From Fimbriimonadaceae bacterium (GTDB taxonomy: Bacteria > Armatimonadota > Fimbriimonadia > Fimbriimonadales > Fimbriimonadaceae), in contig JAKRSE010000419.1 in NCBI GenBank assembly GCA_022402505.1, forward strand, positions 1-5,019: DNA of 5,019 nt, written 5' to 3'. The position numbers and the translations under genes were made by a program. How positions within the stretch are numbered: the first letter of the stretch is position 1; each line of letters opens with the position of its first letter. Shown piece after piece: positions 1 through 5,019 of this stretch. The notes under the pieces are model-generated. The model searched no databases, had not been told where the DNA came from, and saw only the letters and a list, made by a program, of their open reading frames with translations.

Positions 1-49
1 CTTCCAGCCCGACCGGGTCCTGGAGGCGGTCGGCAAGATCGCCGCCTGA
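1..49 (+). CDS. C-terminal end of a probable CheY-like response regulator (partial, 5' end outside window)
   Basis: Only the last 15 codons are present, read from base 2, ending in TGA at 47-49; they give FQPDRVLEAVGKIAA. Receiver domains commonly end with a Lys-Pro-Phe stretch followed by a helix of the type 'xxxLLxAVxKxL', and this tail fits that last (alpha-5) helix, with the Lys-Pro expected just before base 1. The cheX-like gene starts 10 nt after the stop, and CheY-CheX pairs are a frequent arrangement, which supports the call. The phospho-acceptor Asp and the rest of the domain lie outside, so it could instead be the end of a longer protein with a terminal receiver domain. The family call rests on a short tail plus context. 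Confidence 0.55.
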   Translation, partial: FQPDRVLEAVGKIAA

Positions 50-52
50 GGT
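48..52 (+). promoter_or_regulatory. Shine-Dalgarno site of the cheX-like gene
   Basis: GAGGT lies 7 nt before the ATG at 60 and overlaps the TGA stop (47-49) of the upstream gene. This supports the ATG at 60 as the start and suggests that the two genes are co-transcribed and translationally coupled. Confidence 0.6.
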
Positions 53-59
53 CAAGCCG

Positions 60-539
60 ATGAAAGCCGAACACATCACCCCGTTCGTCTCGGCTTCGCT
101 CAGCGTCATCGAAACCCTGACCGGAGCCAAGCCCCAGAGAGGGCAGCTCACCGCCCGCCCCAGCATCTTTACGACGCAGCAGGTGAACATCGTCTGCGGC
201 ATCCCCGGACAGGTGGAGGGCCAGGTCATCTACGGCATGTCCATCGTGACCGCCGACAAGATGGCTTCCAAGATGCTTGGCGCGCCTGTGGTCACCTTCG
301 ACCAGCTGGCCGCCTCGGCCATTGCGGAGCTGGGCAACATGATCTCGGGCAACGCCATGACCCTGCTCGCCGGGCAGGGCGTCTCCTGCGACATCACTCC
401 GCCGACCATCGTCAAGGGCTCGAACGTCAAGATCTCGACCCTCGACATCCCCGCCCTGGTGATCCCGCTGCGGGTGGAAGGCGTGGGCGACCTGGAGATC
501 AACGTCTCCATGCAGGAACGCATCCGCAAGGCCGCCTGA
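60..539 (+). CDS. cheX: CheX-like chemotaxis phosphatase (CheC/CheX/FliY family)
   Basis: A complete 159-residue cytoplasmic protein, the usual length of CheX. Members of this family dephosphorylate CheY-P and so end the chemotaxis (or another CheY-borne) signal. The family signature is [D/S]xxxExxN on a long helix followed about 22 residues later by Pro. Here it reads S86-AIA-E90-LG-N93 within SAIAELGNMISGNA, with Pro at 114-115; E90 and N93 would be the catalytic pair. Only one such motif is present, as in CheX, whereas CheC and FliY usually have two. The N-terminus (MKAEHITPFVSAS) and the ending in a beta-rich 'PLRVEGVGDLEINVSM' stretch are also typical. There is no signal peptide or membrane segment. 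It follows a probable response-regulator gene by 10 nt, so its substrate may be that very protein. A strong terminator follows 17 nt after the stop. The fold family is well supported; the specific substrate is inferred from context. Confidence 0.88.
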   Translation: MKAEHITPFVSASLSVIETLTGAKPQRGQLTARPSIFTTQQVNIVCGIPGQVEGQVIYGMSIVTADKMASKMLGAPVVTFDQLAASAIAELGNMISGNAMTLLAGQGVSCDITPPTIVKGSNVKISTLDIPALVIPLRVEGVGDLEINVSMQERIRKAA

Positions 540-556
540 CCGGACGAACAAAAGTC

Positions 557-601
557 AAAAAGCTCCCGACCGCGCCGTTCTCCGGCGGTCGGGAGCTTTT
601 T
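557..601. terminator. Bidirectional intrinsic terminator between convergent genes
   Basis: A 13-bp perfect stem pairs 561-573 with 585-597 (core CTCCCGACCG / CGGTCGGGAG) around an 11-nt loop (574-584). It is flanked by AAAA (557-560) and TTTT (598-601), which extend the pairing to 17 bp. Read on the + strand the stem is followed by a T-run (597-601), ending the cheX unit. Read on the - strand the A-run becomes a T-run, ending the histidine kinase gene, whose stop lies 28 nt away. The convergent layout fits one shared terminator. Confidence 0.93.
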
Positions 602-628
602 CGTGCCTCGAGAACCGCGAACCTCGGC

Positions 629-2386
629 TCAGTCGTCGTTCATCGCCCTGGCCTTCTCGATGTCCAGCTCCTTGGGAACCTGGAACCAGAAGGTGGAACC
701 TTTGCCGACTTCGGATTCAGCCCAGATCTTGCCCATGTGAACCTGTTCGACCAGGTGCTTGACCAGGAAGAGGCCGAGGCCGGTGCCGTAGATCTTTCGG
801 TTGTCCTCGTTGTTCACCCGGTGGAACCGCTCGAAGACCTTGTCCAGATGGTCGGGCGGAATTCCGATCCCCTGGTCTTCGATGCCGAACTTCAGCCACT
901 CGCCTTCCACCTTGCAGTGGATCACAACGTCTCCGCCTTCCGGCGAATACTTGATCGCGTTGTTCAGGAGGTTGGTGAAGATCTGGTCCATCTTGTCCTG
1001 GTCGCCGGCGATCATGCCCGGCAGCTCGTCGTGCATGGTGACGAAGACGTGGTGCCGCGGGCTGGCCTGGTTCTGGACCATGGCGACCTTTTCCACCAGG
1101 TCGCGGATTTCGAACCTGGTGTAGTTGGGCTTGAGCGACTGGCCCGCTTCGATTCGGGCGGTGTTCAGCAGGTCGTCGATCAGGCGGCGCAGGCGGTCGC
1201 ACTCGCTGACCACGATTCCGAGGAACTCCTTCTGCTGATCCTTGTCGTAGATGTCGTCATCCACTCCGTCCAGCAGGGTGCTGCTGAAGCCCTTGATGGC
1301 GGTGAGCGGAGTCCGGAGCTCGTGGCTGGCCATCGCGACGAAGTTGGACTTCATGCGGTCGATGTTCTTCTGCTCGGTGACATCGTTGATGATCACGACG
1401 AAGCCGAGGGTCCGCGCCTCTTCATTCCGGACCAGCGCGCCCTGGATGTCGTAGTGCCTCTCGGCTCCGTGGAAGTCCATCGCCAGTTCGAAGGGCGGAG
1501 ATTCTCGGCCCTCCAAGCCTTCGATGATGAACTTGACCAGCTCCTCGGCCTTCAAGACTTCGCTCGGATCCTTGCCCAGCGGATTGTCCTCGACCTGGAA
1601 GATGTTGCGGGCGACCGCGTTCATCTGGATCAGCTTGTTGTTCGGGCTGATCAGCAGCAGGCCGCTCGTCAGACTCTCGAAGGTCTGCATGAGCTGCTCG
1701 CGCTCGTGCAGAACCTCCTTGTAGAGCTGAAGGTTGGCGATGATGCTGCCGACGTTCCGGGCCATGCGCTCCAGGAGCCGCACGTCCTCTTCGTTGAAAT
1801 CCTCGCCCTGACGCTTGTTGAAGGCGTGGAGGACGCCGATCGTCGTCCGGTCCACAACCCGGTTCTCTTCGTCCCGCTTCTCGATGATCAGGGGCACGGT
1901 GATCCCGTTGGTCACCTTGAGCATCTGCACCATGTCCTTGCGGCTGCGAGGGTCGGTGGAGGCGTTGTGGTAGAGGGCCGGGGTGCTCTCGCGGAAGACC
2001 TGACCGGAAATGCCTTGCGTCGCCCGAACCTTGAAGAGGTCGAGCGTGTGATCATCGACCCCGAAGCTGGGCGGAATTCCGATCAGGTCGCCCGTCTCAC
2101 GCTCGTGGAACATGATCGCGACCTTCTCGGCCTGCAGGATCATGGCGATGCGCTGGACGAGCCGCCGGAGGGTTGCGTCGCCGTCCTGAATCGAGGCCAC
2201 TTCGACCCCTCCGCCGCTCGTGGGCGGTTCGGGGGCGGCGGCGACCGCCGTCGGGGGCTCGGCCGGCGTGGGGGTCAGCACCCCATCCGGCTGGGTGGCC
2301 GGCGAGGGTGTCTGGGCCTGAGTGGCCGTCTGCAGGGCGGACAGCTGCTTCTGCAGCTCCTCGATCTTCTTGGACAGGTCTTCCAT
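629..2386 (-). CDS. Soluble sensor histidine kinase with GAF and PAS domains
   Basis: From the ATG at 2386 the protein has 585 residues. The frame is open further to a TTG at 2431 (600 residues), but neither start has a clear ribosome-binding site. I prefer the ATG because it opens directly into a coiled coil. Domains, numbered from the ATG: coiled coil about 1-25 (MEDLSKKIEELQKQL); a Pro/Ala/Thr-rich linker about 26-60; a GAF domain about 65-222; a helix leading to a PAS domain about 232-338; HisKA about 343-410 with the phospho-accepting H355 in SHELRTPL; HATPase_c about 455-575 with N box (NLLNNA, N472/N476), G1 (DQGIGIP, 504-510), F box (FERFHR, 518-523) and G2 (GTGLGL, 534-539). All ATP-binding boxes look intact, so it should be active. 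There is no membrane segment or signal peptide, so it senses a cytoplasmic signal, probably a small ligand or redox state through GAF/PAS; the ligand is not deducible. No receiver gene sits next to it on its strand, so the partner is unknown. It converges on cheX and diverges from the Lon-domain gene. Confidence 0.93.
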   Translation of the reverse strand: MEDLSKKIEELQKQLSALQTATQAQTPSPATQPDGVLTPTPAEPPTAVAAAPEPPTSGGGVEVASIQDGDATLRRLVQRIAMILQAEKVAIMFHERETGDLIGIPPSFGVDDHTLDLFKVRATQGISGQVFRESTPALYHNASTDPRSRKDMVQMLKVTNGITVPLIIEKRDEENRVVDRTTIGVLHAFNKRQGEDFNEEDVRLLERMARNVGSIIANLQLYKEVLHEREQLMQTFESLTSGLLLISPNNKLIQMNAVARNIFQVEDNPLGKDPSEVLKAEELVKFIIEGLEGRESPPFELAMDFHGAERHYDIQGALVRNEEARTLGFVVIINDVTEQKNIDRMKSNFVAMASHELRTPLTAIKGFSSTLLDGVDDDIYDKDQQKEFLGIVVSECDRLRRLIDDLLNTARIEAGQSLKPNYTRFEIRDLVEKVAMVQNQASPRHHVFVTMHDELPGMIAGDQDKMDQIFTNLLNNAIKYSPEGGDVVIHCKVEGEWLKFGIEDQGIGIPPDHLDKVFERFHRVNNEDNRKIYGTGLGLFLVKHLVEQVHMGKIWAESEVGKGSTFWFQVPKELDIEKARAMNDD

Positions 2387-2473
2387 GGTCGGGCTAGGCG
2401 AAGCGCTCAGGGCGTCGAATTCGGGCAACAAAGGAAACGGCTTCGACGCAGAACGTCGGTCCGTGCCTGCGAG

Positions 2474-2482
2474 AGGATACCA
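2474..2482 (-). promoter_or_regulatory. Candidate extended -10 promoter for the histidine kinase
   Basis: On the minus strand this reads TGGTATCCT, fitting the extended -10 pattern TGnTAnnnT. Transcription would start near 2467, leaving a leader of about 36 nt to the TTG at 2431 or about 80 nt to the ATG at 2386. No convincing -35 hexamer is visible at the normal distance, which an extended -10 can tolerate. It is a pattern match only, in a 99-144 nt divergent gap. Confidence 0.35.
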
Positions 2483-2515
2483 GAACCGGCCGCGACGCCC
2501 CTCGCTTCGACCCGG

Positions 2516-2524
2516 TGCTACACT
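2516..2524 (+). promoter_or_regulatory. Candidate extended -10 promoter for the Lon-domain gene, implying a leaderless mRNA
   Basis: The sequence TGCTACACT fits TGnTAnnnT, and its last T is 6 nt before the ATG at 2531. Transcription normally starts 6-8 nt after the hexamer, so the mRNA would begin at or next to the start codon. There is no Shine-Dalgarno sequence before this ATG, which agrees with leaderless translation. No good -35 box is seen. Confidence 0.4.
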
Positions 2525-2530
2525 TCACTC

Positions 2531-3193
2531 ATGGCCGAGCCCCTGGAAGAGATCCCCCTCTTTCCTCTGCAGGCCGTGCTGTTTCCGCTCGCTCCGCTGG
2601 ACCTCCACATCTTCGAACCCCGCTACCTGCAGATGATTTCGCGATGCCGGGAGGAAGGGTCCGACTTCGGCATCGTTCTCATCCGCCGGGGCGCCGAGGT
2701 CGGAGAGCCGGCGGAACCCCACCTGGTCGGCACCCGAGCCGGGCTCGAATCGGTGCGGCAGGATTCGCCGGGCCGCCTGAACATCCGCGTCCGCGGCGGA
2801 CGCCGGTTCCGAATCCGCAGGCTCCTGGACGACGGACCCCTGCTTCGGGGCCTGGTCGAACCGCTCGATGACATCCCGGGCGAGGACGACCTTCGCCTGG
2901 CGGCCTTGGCCTCACGAGCGCGCGAGGTCGGAGAATCGTACATCTCGCAGCTCTTCGCAGGCCTCGAGCTGAACATCACCCAGGTACGACTTCATCACGA
3001 TCCGATCGTCCTCAGCTTCCTCCTGGCCGCGCTGACCCCTGCCGAGGACCTGGTGCGCCAGCGGATGCTGGAGACCACCGACACCGCCGACCGCCTCGTG
3101 GAGCTGACTCGGCGGCTGGAAGAGGCGGCTCCCAAGAGCCAGACCGAACGGCTGAGAGCAGAAGAGGCCCTCGCGCGGCAGATCAAGAACTGA
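2531..3193 (+). CDS. Stand-alone Lon protease N-terminal (substrate-binding) domain protein
   Basis: A 220-residue protein that corresponds to the LON substrate-binding domain (PF02190 type) and nothing more; the AAA+ ATPase and Ser-Lys protease domains of Lon are absent. Visible hallmarks are the opening strand IPLFPL (8-13), VLFP (16-19), the LDLHIFEPRYLQMI block (23-36), FGIVLIR (46-52), the GTRAGLESVRQDSPGRLNIRVRGGRRFRI-type strands between 67 and 95, and a helical C-terminal half ending in a charged helix. The length is normal for the free-standing family. Such proteins are widespread, but their role is not settled; binding of unfolded or specific protein substrates is only inferred from the Lon domain. 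The ATG at 2531 is chosen because homology starts right after it. The same frame stays open leftwards to 737 only because it is antisense to the kinase gene. It is divergent from the kinase and about 110 nt upstream of sufC on the same strand. Confidence 0.9.
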   Translation: MAEPLEEIPLFPLQAVLFPLAPLDLHIFEPRYLQMISRCREEGSDFGIVLIRRGAEVGEPAEPHLVGTRAGLESVRQDSPGRLNIRVRGGRRFRIRRLLDDGPLLRGLVEPLDDIPGEDDLRLAALASRAREVGESYISQLFAGLELNITQVRLHHDPIVLSFLLAALTPAEDLVRQRMLETTDTADRLVELTRRLEEAAPKSQTERLRAEEALARQIKN

Positions 3194-3236
3194 CTTCCGA
3201 CATTCCGGCCAAGGTCCTGAAGGGCGTTCAATCCGC

Positions 3237-3255
3237 ACTTTTTTGTAAAGAAAGT
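3237..3255. promoter_or_regulatory. AT-rich imperfect inverted repeat upstream of sufC, possible operator
   Basis: A 19-bp hyphenated palindrome, ACTTTTTTGTAAAGAAAGT, centred on 3246. Seven of nine arm positions pair, with mismatches at 3242/3250 (T opposite G) and 3245/3247. It is a striking AT-rich island in GC-rich DNA, starts 43 nt after the Lon-domain stop and lies about 35 nt before the -10-like box of sufC. It could be a binding site for a suf regulator or an UP-like element. It does not match the E. coli Fur box or IscR sites as I know them. The T-run could alternatively help end lonN-type transcription, but no GC-rich stem precedes it. Confidence 0.35.
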
Positions 3256-3289
3256 CCCGTCCGTCCCCTGGAACGACCGCTGCAATCCG

Positions 3290-3295
3290 TAGACT
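3290..3295 (+). promoter_or_regulatory. Candidate -10 box of the suf operon
   Basis: TAGACT fits TAnnnT and closely resembles the TACACT before the Lon-domain gene. A start site 7-8 nt downstream would fall at about 3302-3303, after the ATG at 3297 and just before the ATG at 3306, so that only the second ATG would be on the message. A weak -35-like CTGGAA lies at 3268-3273 with a 16-nt spacer (3 of 6 consensus positions). Confidence 0.3.
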
Positions 3296-3305
3296 CATGC
3301 GGACC

Positions 3306-4067
3306 ATGTTGGACATCCGCAATCTCCATGCCCGAGTGGAAGAAGACGGCAAGCAGATCCTCAAGGGGATCGACCTGAAGGTGAATGCCGGCGAAGTGCA
3401 CGCGATCATGGGGCCGAACGGATCCGGCAAGAGCACCCTGGCGAACATCATCGCCGGCCGCGAGACCTACGAAGTCACCGAGGGCGACATCCTGCTGAAC
3501 GGCGACTCGATCCTGGAAATGGAGCCGGACGAGCGGGCCCACAAGGGGATCTTCCTCGCCTTCCAGTACCCGGTCGAGATCCCGGGCGTCAGCAACACTT
3601 ACTTCCTCCGCGCCGCCCTCAACGCCAAGCGCAAGGCCAACGGCGAGGAGGAGCTCGACTCCATGTCCTTCCTCAGCATGATCCGAGAGAAGATCAAGCT
3701 GCTCGAACTTCCGAACGACCTTCTGAACCGGAGCGTCAACGAAGGCTTCTCGGGCGGAGAGAAGAAGCGGAACGAAATCTTCCAGATGGCCGTTCTGGAA
3801 CCGACCCTCTGCGTCCTGGACGAGACCGATTCCGGCCTGGACATCGACGCGATGAAGACGGTGGCCAACGGAGTCAACGCCCTCCGCTCGGCAGACCGGG
3901 CCTTCGTCGTCGTCACCCACTACCAGCGGCTCCTGGACTACATCGTCCCCGACTTCGTCCACATTCTGAAGGACGGGCGGATCATCCACAGCGGCGGCAA
4001 GGAGCTTGCCCACGAGCTGGAAGCCAAGGGCTACGGCTGGCTGGAGACGGAGCCGGCGGGAATCTGA
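3306..4067 (+). CDS. sufC: SufC, ABC-type ATPase of the SufBCD Fe-S cluster scaffold
   Basis: From the ATG at 3306 the protein has 253 residues; an in-frame ATG at 3297 would add Met-Arg-Thr. I prefer 3306 because SufC proteins typically begin 'ML.I.NLHA' and a -10-like box lies just before 3297. SufC is the cytosolic ATPase that drives conformational change in the SufB-SufD complex during Fe-S cluster assembly. Numbered from 3306: Walker A GPNGSGKST (36-44), Q-loop Gln in FQYP (87), ABC signature FSGGEKKRNE (148-157), Walker B and D-loop LCVLDETDSGLD (168-179, catalytic Glu 173), and switch His in VVVTH (205). The EKKRNE continuation of the signature and the DETDSGLDIDA block are diagnostic of SufC rather than of ABC transporters, and there are no membrane segments. 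All catalytic residues are present. sufD follows after 6 nt. It is unusual that sufB does not precede it. Confidence 0.97.
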   Translation: MLDIRNLHARVEEDGKQILKGIDLKVNAGEVHAIMGPNGSGKSTLANIIAGRETYEVTEGDILLNGDSILEMEPDERAHKGIFLAFQYPVEIPGVSNTYFLRAALNAKRKANGEEELDSMSFLSMIREKIKLLELPNDLLNRSVNEGFSGGEKKRNEIFQMAVLEPTLCVLDETDSGLDIDAMKTVANGVNALRSADRAFVVVTHYQRLLDYIVPDFVHILKDGRIIHSGGKELAHELEAKGYGWLETEPAGI

Positions 4068-4069
4068 GG
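4066..4069 (+). promoter_or_regulatory. Shine-Dalgarno site of sufD overlapping the sufC stop
   Basis: GAGG starts within the sufC TGA (4065-4067) and lies 4 nt before the ATG at 4074. The spacing is a little short. The overlap suggests translational coupling of sufC and sufD and supports this sufD start. Confidence 0.45.
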
Positions 4070-4073
4070 CCGC

Positions 4074-5019
4074 ATGAGCGCTCTTCTGAACACCTACGAG
4101 CATCGCCTGGATGCCGTGCTCCAGTTCGCCGAAGGCCGCACGGGCGAGGGTCCCTCCTGGCTTCGAGAGCTTCGGCGCAGGTCTCTGGCCGCTTTCCGAG
4201 AGCAGGGTCTCCCGACCCCGCGCCAGGAAGAATGGAAGTACACCCCGTTGCGTGCCGTCGCCGAGACGGCGTGGGCGTCGGCCGAACCTGGCCCGGCGAC
4301 GTTCGACTTTCCTCTCCCCTTTTCCGTCGAAGGCTCCATTCGGATCGTGCTGGTGAACGGCCAGTTCGACCGCAACCTCTCCGAGATCCCCACGGATTCG
4401 GCGCTCCAGATCCACTCCCTCTTCTCGGCCCTTTCGGACGCGCTGGAGCTCGTCGAGCAGCAGATCGGAAGCCTCGTGGCCACCTCCGATTTCCCGTTCG
4501 CCGCCCTCAATTCCTGCCTGTTCCATGACGGGGCCGTCATCCACATTCGGGGAGAGGTCGAGCGGGTCGTCGAGCTGATCCACGTCTCGTTCGGCTCCGG
4601 CCAGGTGCTTGCCCCCCGAGTCCTGATCGTGGCGGAGCCGAACTCCAAGGCCCGGATCACCGAAACCTACGTCTCTGCTCCGGACGCCGGGAACCTCGTG
4701 ATCCCCGTCACCGAAGCCCGGATCGCCGAAGGAGCCGAAATCGAACACGTCCGAGTCCAGGACGAGGCGACGACCTCGCATCATGTCGGCCTGTGGGAAG
4801 CCCGGCAGCAGGCGGATTCCACCTACCTGGCCTACAACGTCGCCTATGGAGGCAGCCTCGGCCGGCTCGACCAGAACATCTTCATCGCCGGAGAGCGCTG
4901 CACCACTCGGCTCGACGGCGTGGCGGTCGCCCGCGGAGCCCAGTTGCTGGACAACCACACGAAGCTGGACCACGCGGTGCCGAACTGCAACAGCTTCGAG
5001 GTCTACAAGCAGATCGTCG
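4074..5019 (+). CDS. sufD: SufD, Fe-S cluster assembly scaffold subunit (partial, 3' end outside window)
   Basis: An ATG at 4074 opens a frame with no stop to the window edge: 315 complete codons, about three quarters of a usual 420-450-residue SufD. SufD pairs with SufB and binds SufC; the complex is the cytosolic Fe-S scaffold. I translated the frame by hand. Hallmarks are the N-terminal helical part with QEEWKYTPLR (51-60), seen as 'P..R.EEWKYT' in the family; FAALNSCLFHDGAVIHI (142-158), the entry to the beta-helix; a run of short strands (about 165-290) with the right-handed beta-helix rhythm, including the EIEHVRVQDEATTSHHVG segment (222-239); and DNHTKLDHAVPNCNSFEVYK (293-312), corresponding to the family motif D..T..DH..P.C.S...YK. 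The N-terminal EEWKYT part argues for SufD rather than SufB. The C-terminal segment, which in E. coli SufD contains the functionally important His360, is beyond the window. It starts 6 nt after sufC and is surely in the same operon. Confidence 0.94.
   Translation, partial: MSALLNTYEHRLDAVLQFAEGRTGEGPSWLRELRRRSLAAFREQGLPTPRQEEWKYTPLRAVAETAWASAEPGPATFDFPLPFSVEGSIRIVLVNGQFDRNLSEIPTDSALQIHSLFSALSDALELVEQQIGSLVATSDFPFAALNSCLFHDGAVIHIRGEVERVVELIHVSFGSGQVLAPRVLIVAEPNSKARITETYVSAPDAGNLVIPVTEARIAEGAEIEHVRVQDEATTSHHVGLWEARQQADSTYLAYNVAYGGSLGRLDQNIFIAGERCTTRLDGVAVARGAQLLDNHTKLDHAVPNCNSFEVYKQIV

Noticed and set aside
2173..2397. Short + strand ORF opposite the Pro/Ala-rich linker of the kinase
   Set aside because: Its Arg/Pro/Ser-rich translation is the expected shadow of GC-rich linker codons on the other strand, with no independent evidence.
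737..2530. A + strand reading frame open for about 1.8 kb opposite the kinase, joined in frame to the Lon-domain gene to give an 818-codon ORF
   Set aside because: It lies wholly antisense to a kinase with all catalytic motifs. Its translation is low-complexity, rich in Val, Leu, Asp and Gln, with no recognisable domain, as expected of a GC-rich shadow frame. The real gene begins at the ATG at 2531, where Lon-domain homology starts.
3201..3244. Possible intrinsic terminator after the Lon-domain gene, because of the T6 run at 3239-3244
   Set aside because: The sequence before the T-run forms no stem longer than about 3 bp, so it lacks the GC-rich hairpin. Compare the strong hairpin at 557-601.
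2912..3451. A 179-codon minus-strand ORF across the Lon-domain gene, the gap and the start of sufC
   Set aside because: It overlaps two real genes and an intergenic gap, and shows no recognisable domain or ribosome-binding site.
4261..4320. Possible frameshift or break in sufD, since no complete ORF is reported in its frame
   Set aside because: Hand translation from 4074 stays open to 5019 with family motifs at both ends (EEWKYT and DNHTKLDHAVPNC) in one frame; the gene simply runs off the window.
3228..4973. A 581-codon minus-strand ORF covering sufC and sufD
   Set aside because: It is the antisense shadow of two clearly recognised genes, with no domain motifs of its own and a composition typical of GC-rich shadow frames.

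Overview
The window is a GC-rich (by eye about 60-65 %) bacterial chromosomal segment with dense, ordinary-looking gene packing. It carries no mobile elements, CRISPR arrays, tRNA or rRNA that I can see. The mix of a CheX-type chemotaxis phosphatase, a soluble GAF/PAS histidine kinase, a stand-alone Lon N-terminal-domain protein and a SufC-SufD iron-sulfur cluster pair points to a free-living, probably motile or signal-rich bacterium. I cannot fix the phylum. The suf order (sufC first, then sufD, no sufB before them) differs from the Escherichia coli (sufABCDSE) and actinobacterial (sufR-B-D-C) orders and resembles the start of the Firmicutes sufCDSUB order, but the base composition is far from typical Firmicutes.

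Layout. Bases 1-49 (+) are the last 15 codons of what looks like a CheY-type response regulator. It is followed 10 nt later by a complete cheX-like gene (60-539, +). A strong hairpin at 557-601 with A- and T-tracts on its two sides sits between this unit and the convergent histidine kinase gene (629-2386, possibly to 2431, -), so it can terminate both. The gap between the kinase and the next gene (2387-2530) is a divergent promoter region with a plausible extended -10 on each strand. On the + strand come a 220-residue Lon substrate-binding-domain protein (2531-3193), a roughly 110-nt gap with an AT-rich inverted repeat and a -10-like hexamer, then sufC (3306-4067, or from 3297) and sufD (4074 to beyond the window end). 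sufD is open to the edge, with 315 codons visible.

How the genes relate. CheY plus CheX is a phospho-signal and its phosphatase. The kinase is cytoplasmic and has no receiver gene beside it on its own strand, so its partner is unknown. SufC and SufD are two parts of the SufBCD scaffold for Fe-S cluster assembly; sufB must lie elsewhere, possibly downstream. The Lon-domain protein has no visible mechanistic link to Suf. Two details stand out: genes at the head of transcription units (kinase, Lon-domain gene, sufC) lack a Shine-Dalgarno sequence and have -10-like boxes close to the start codon in two cases, while downstream genes (cheX, sufD) have a GAGG-type site overlapping the previous stop. 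I found no convincing undescribed system here; the points worth a second look are regulatory.
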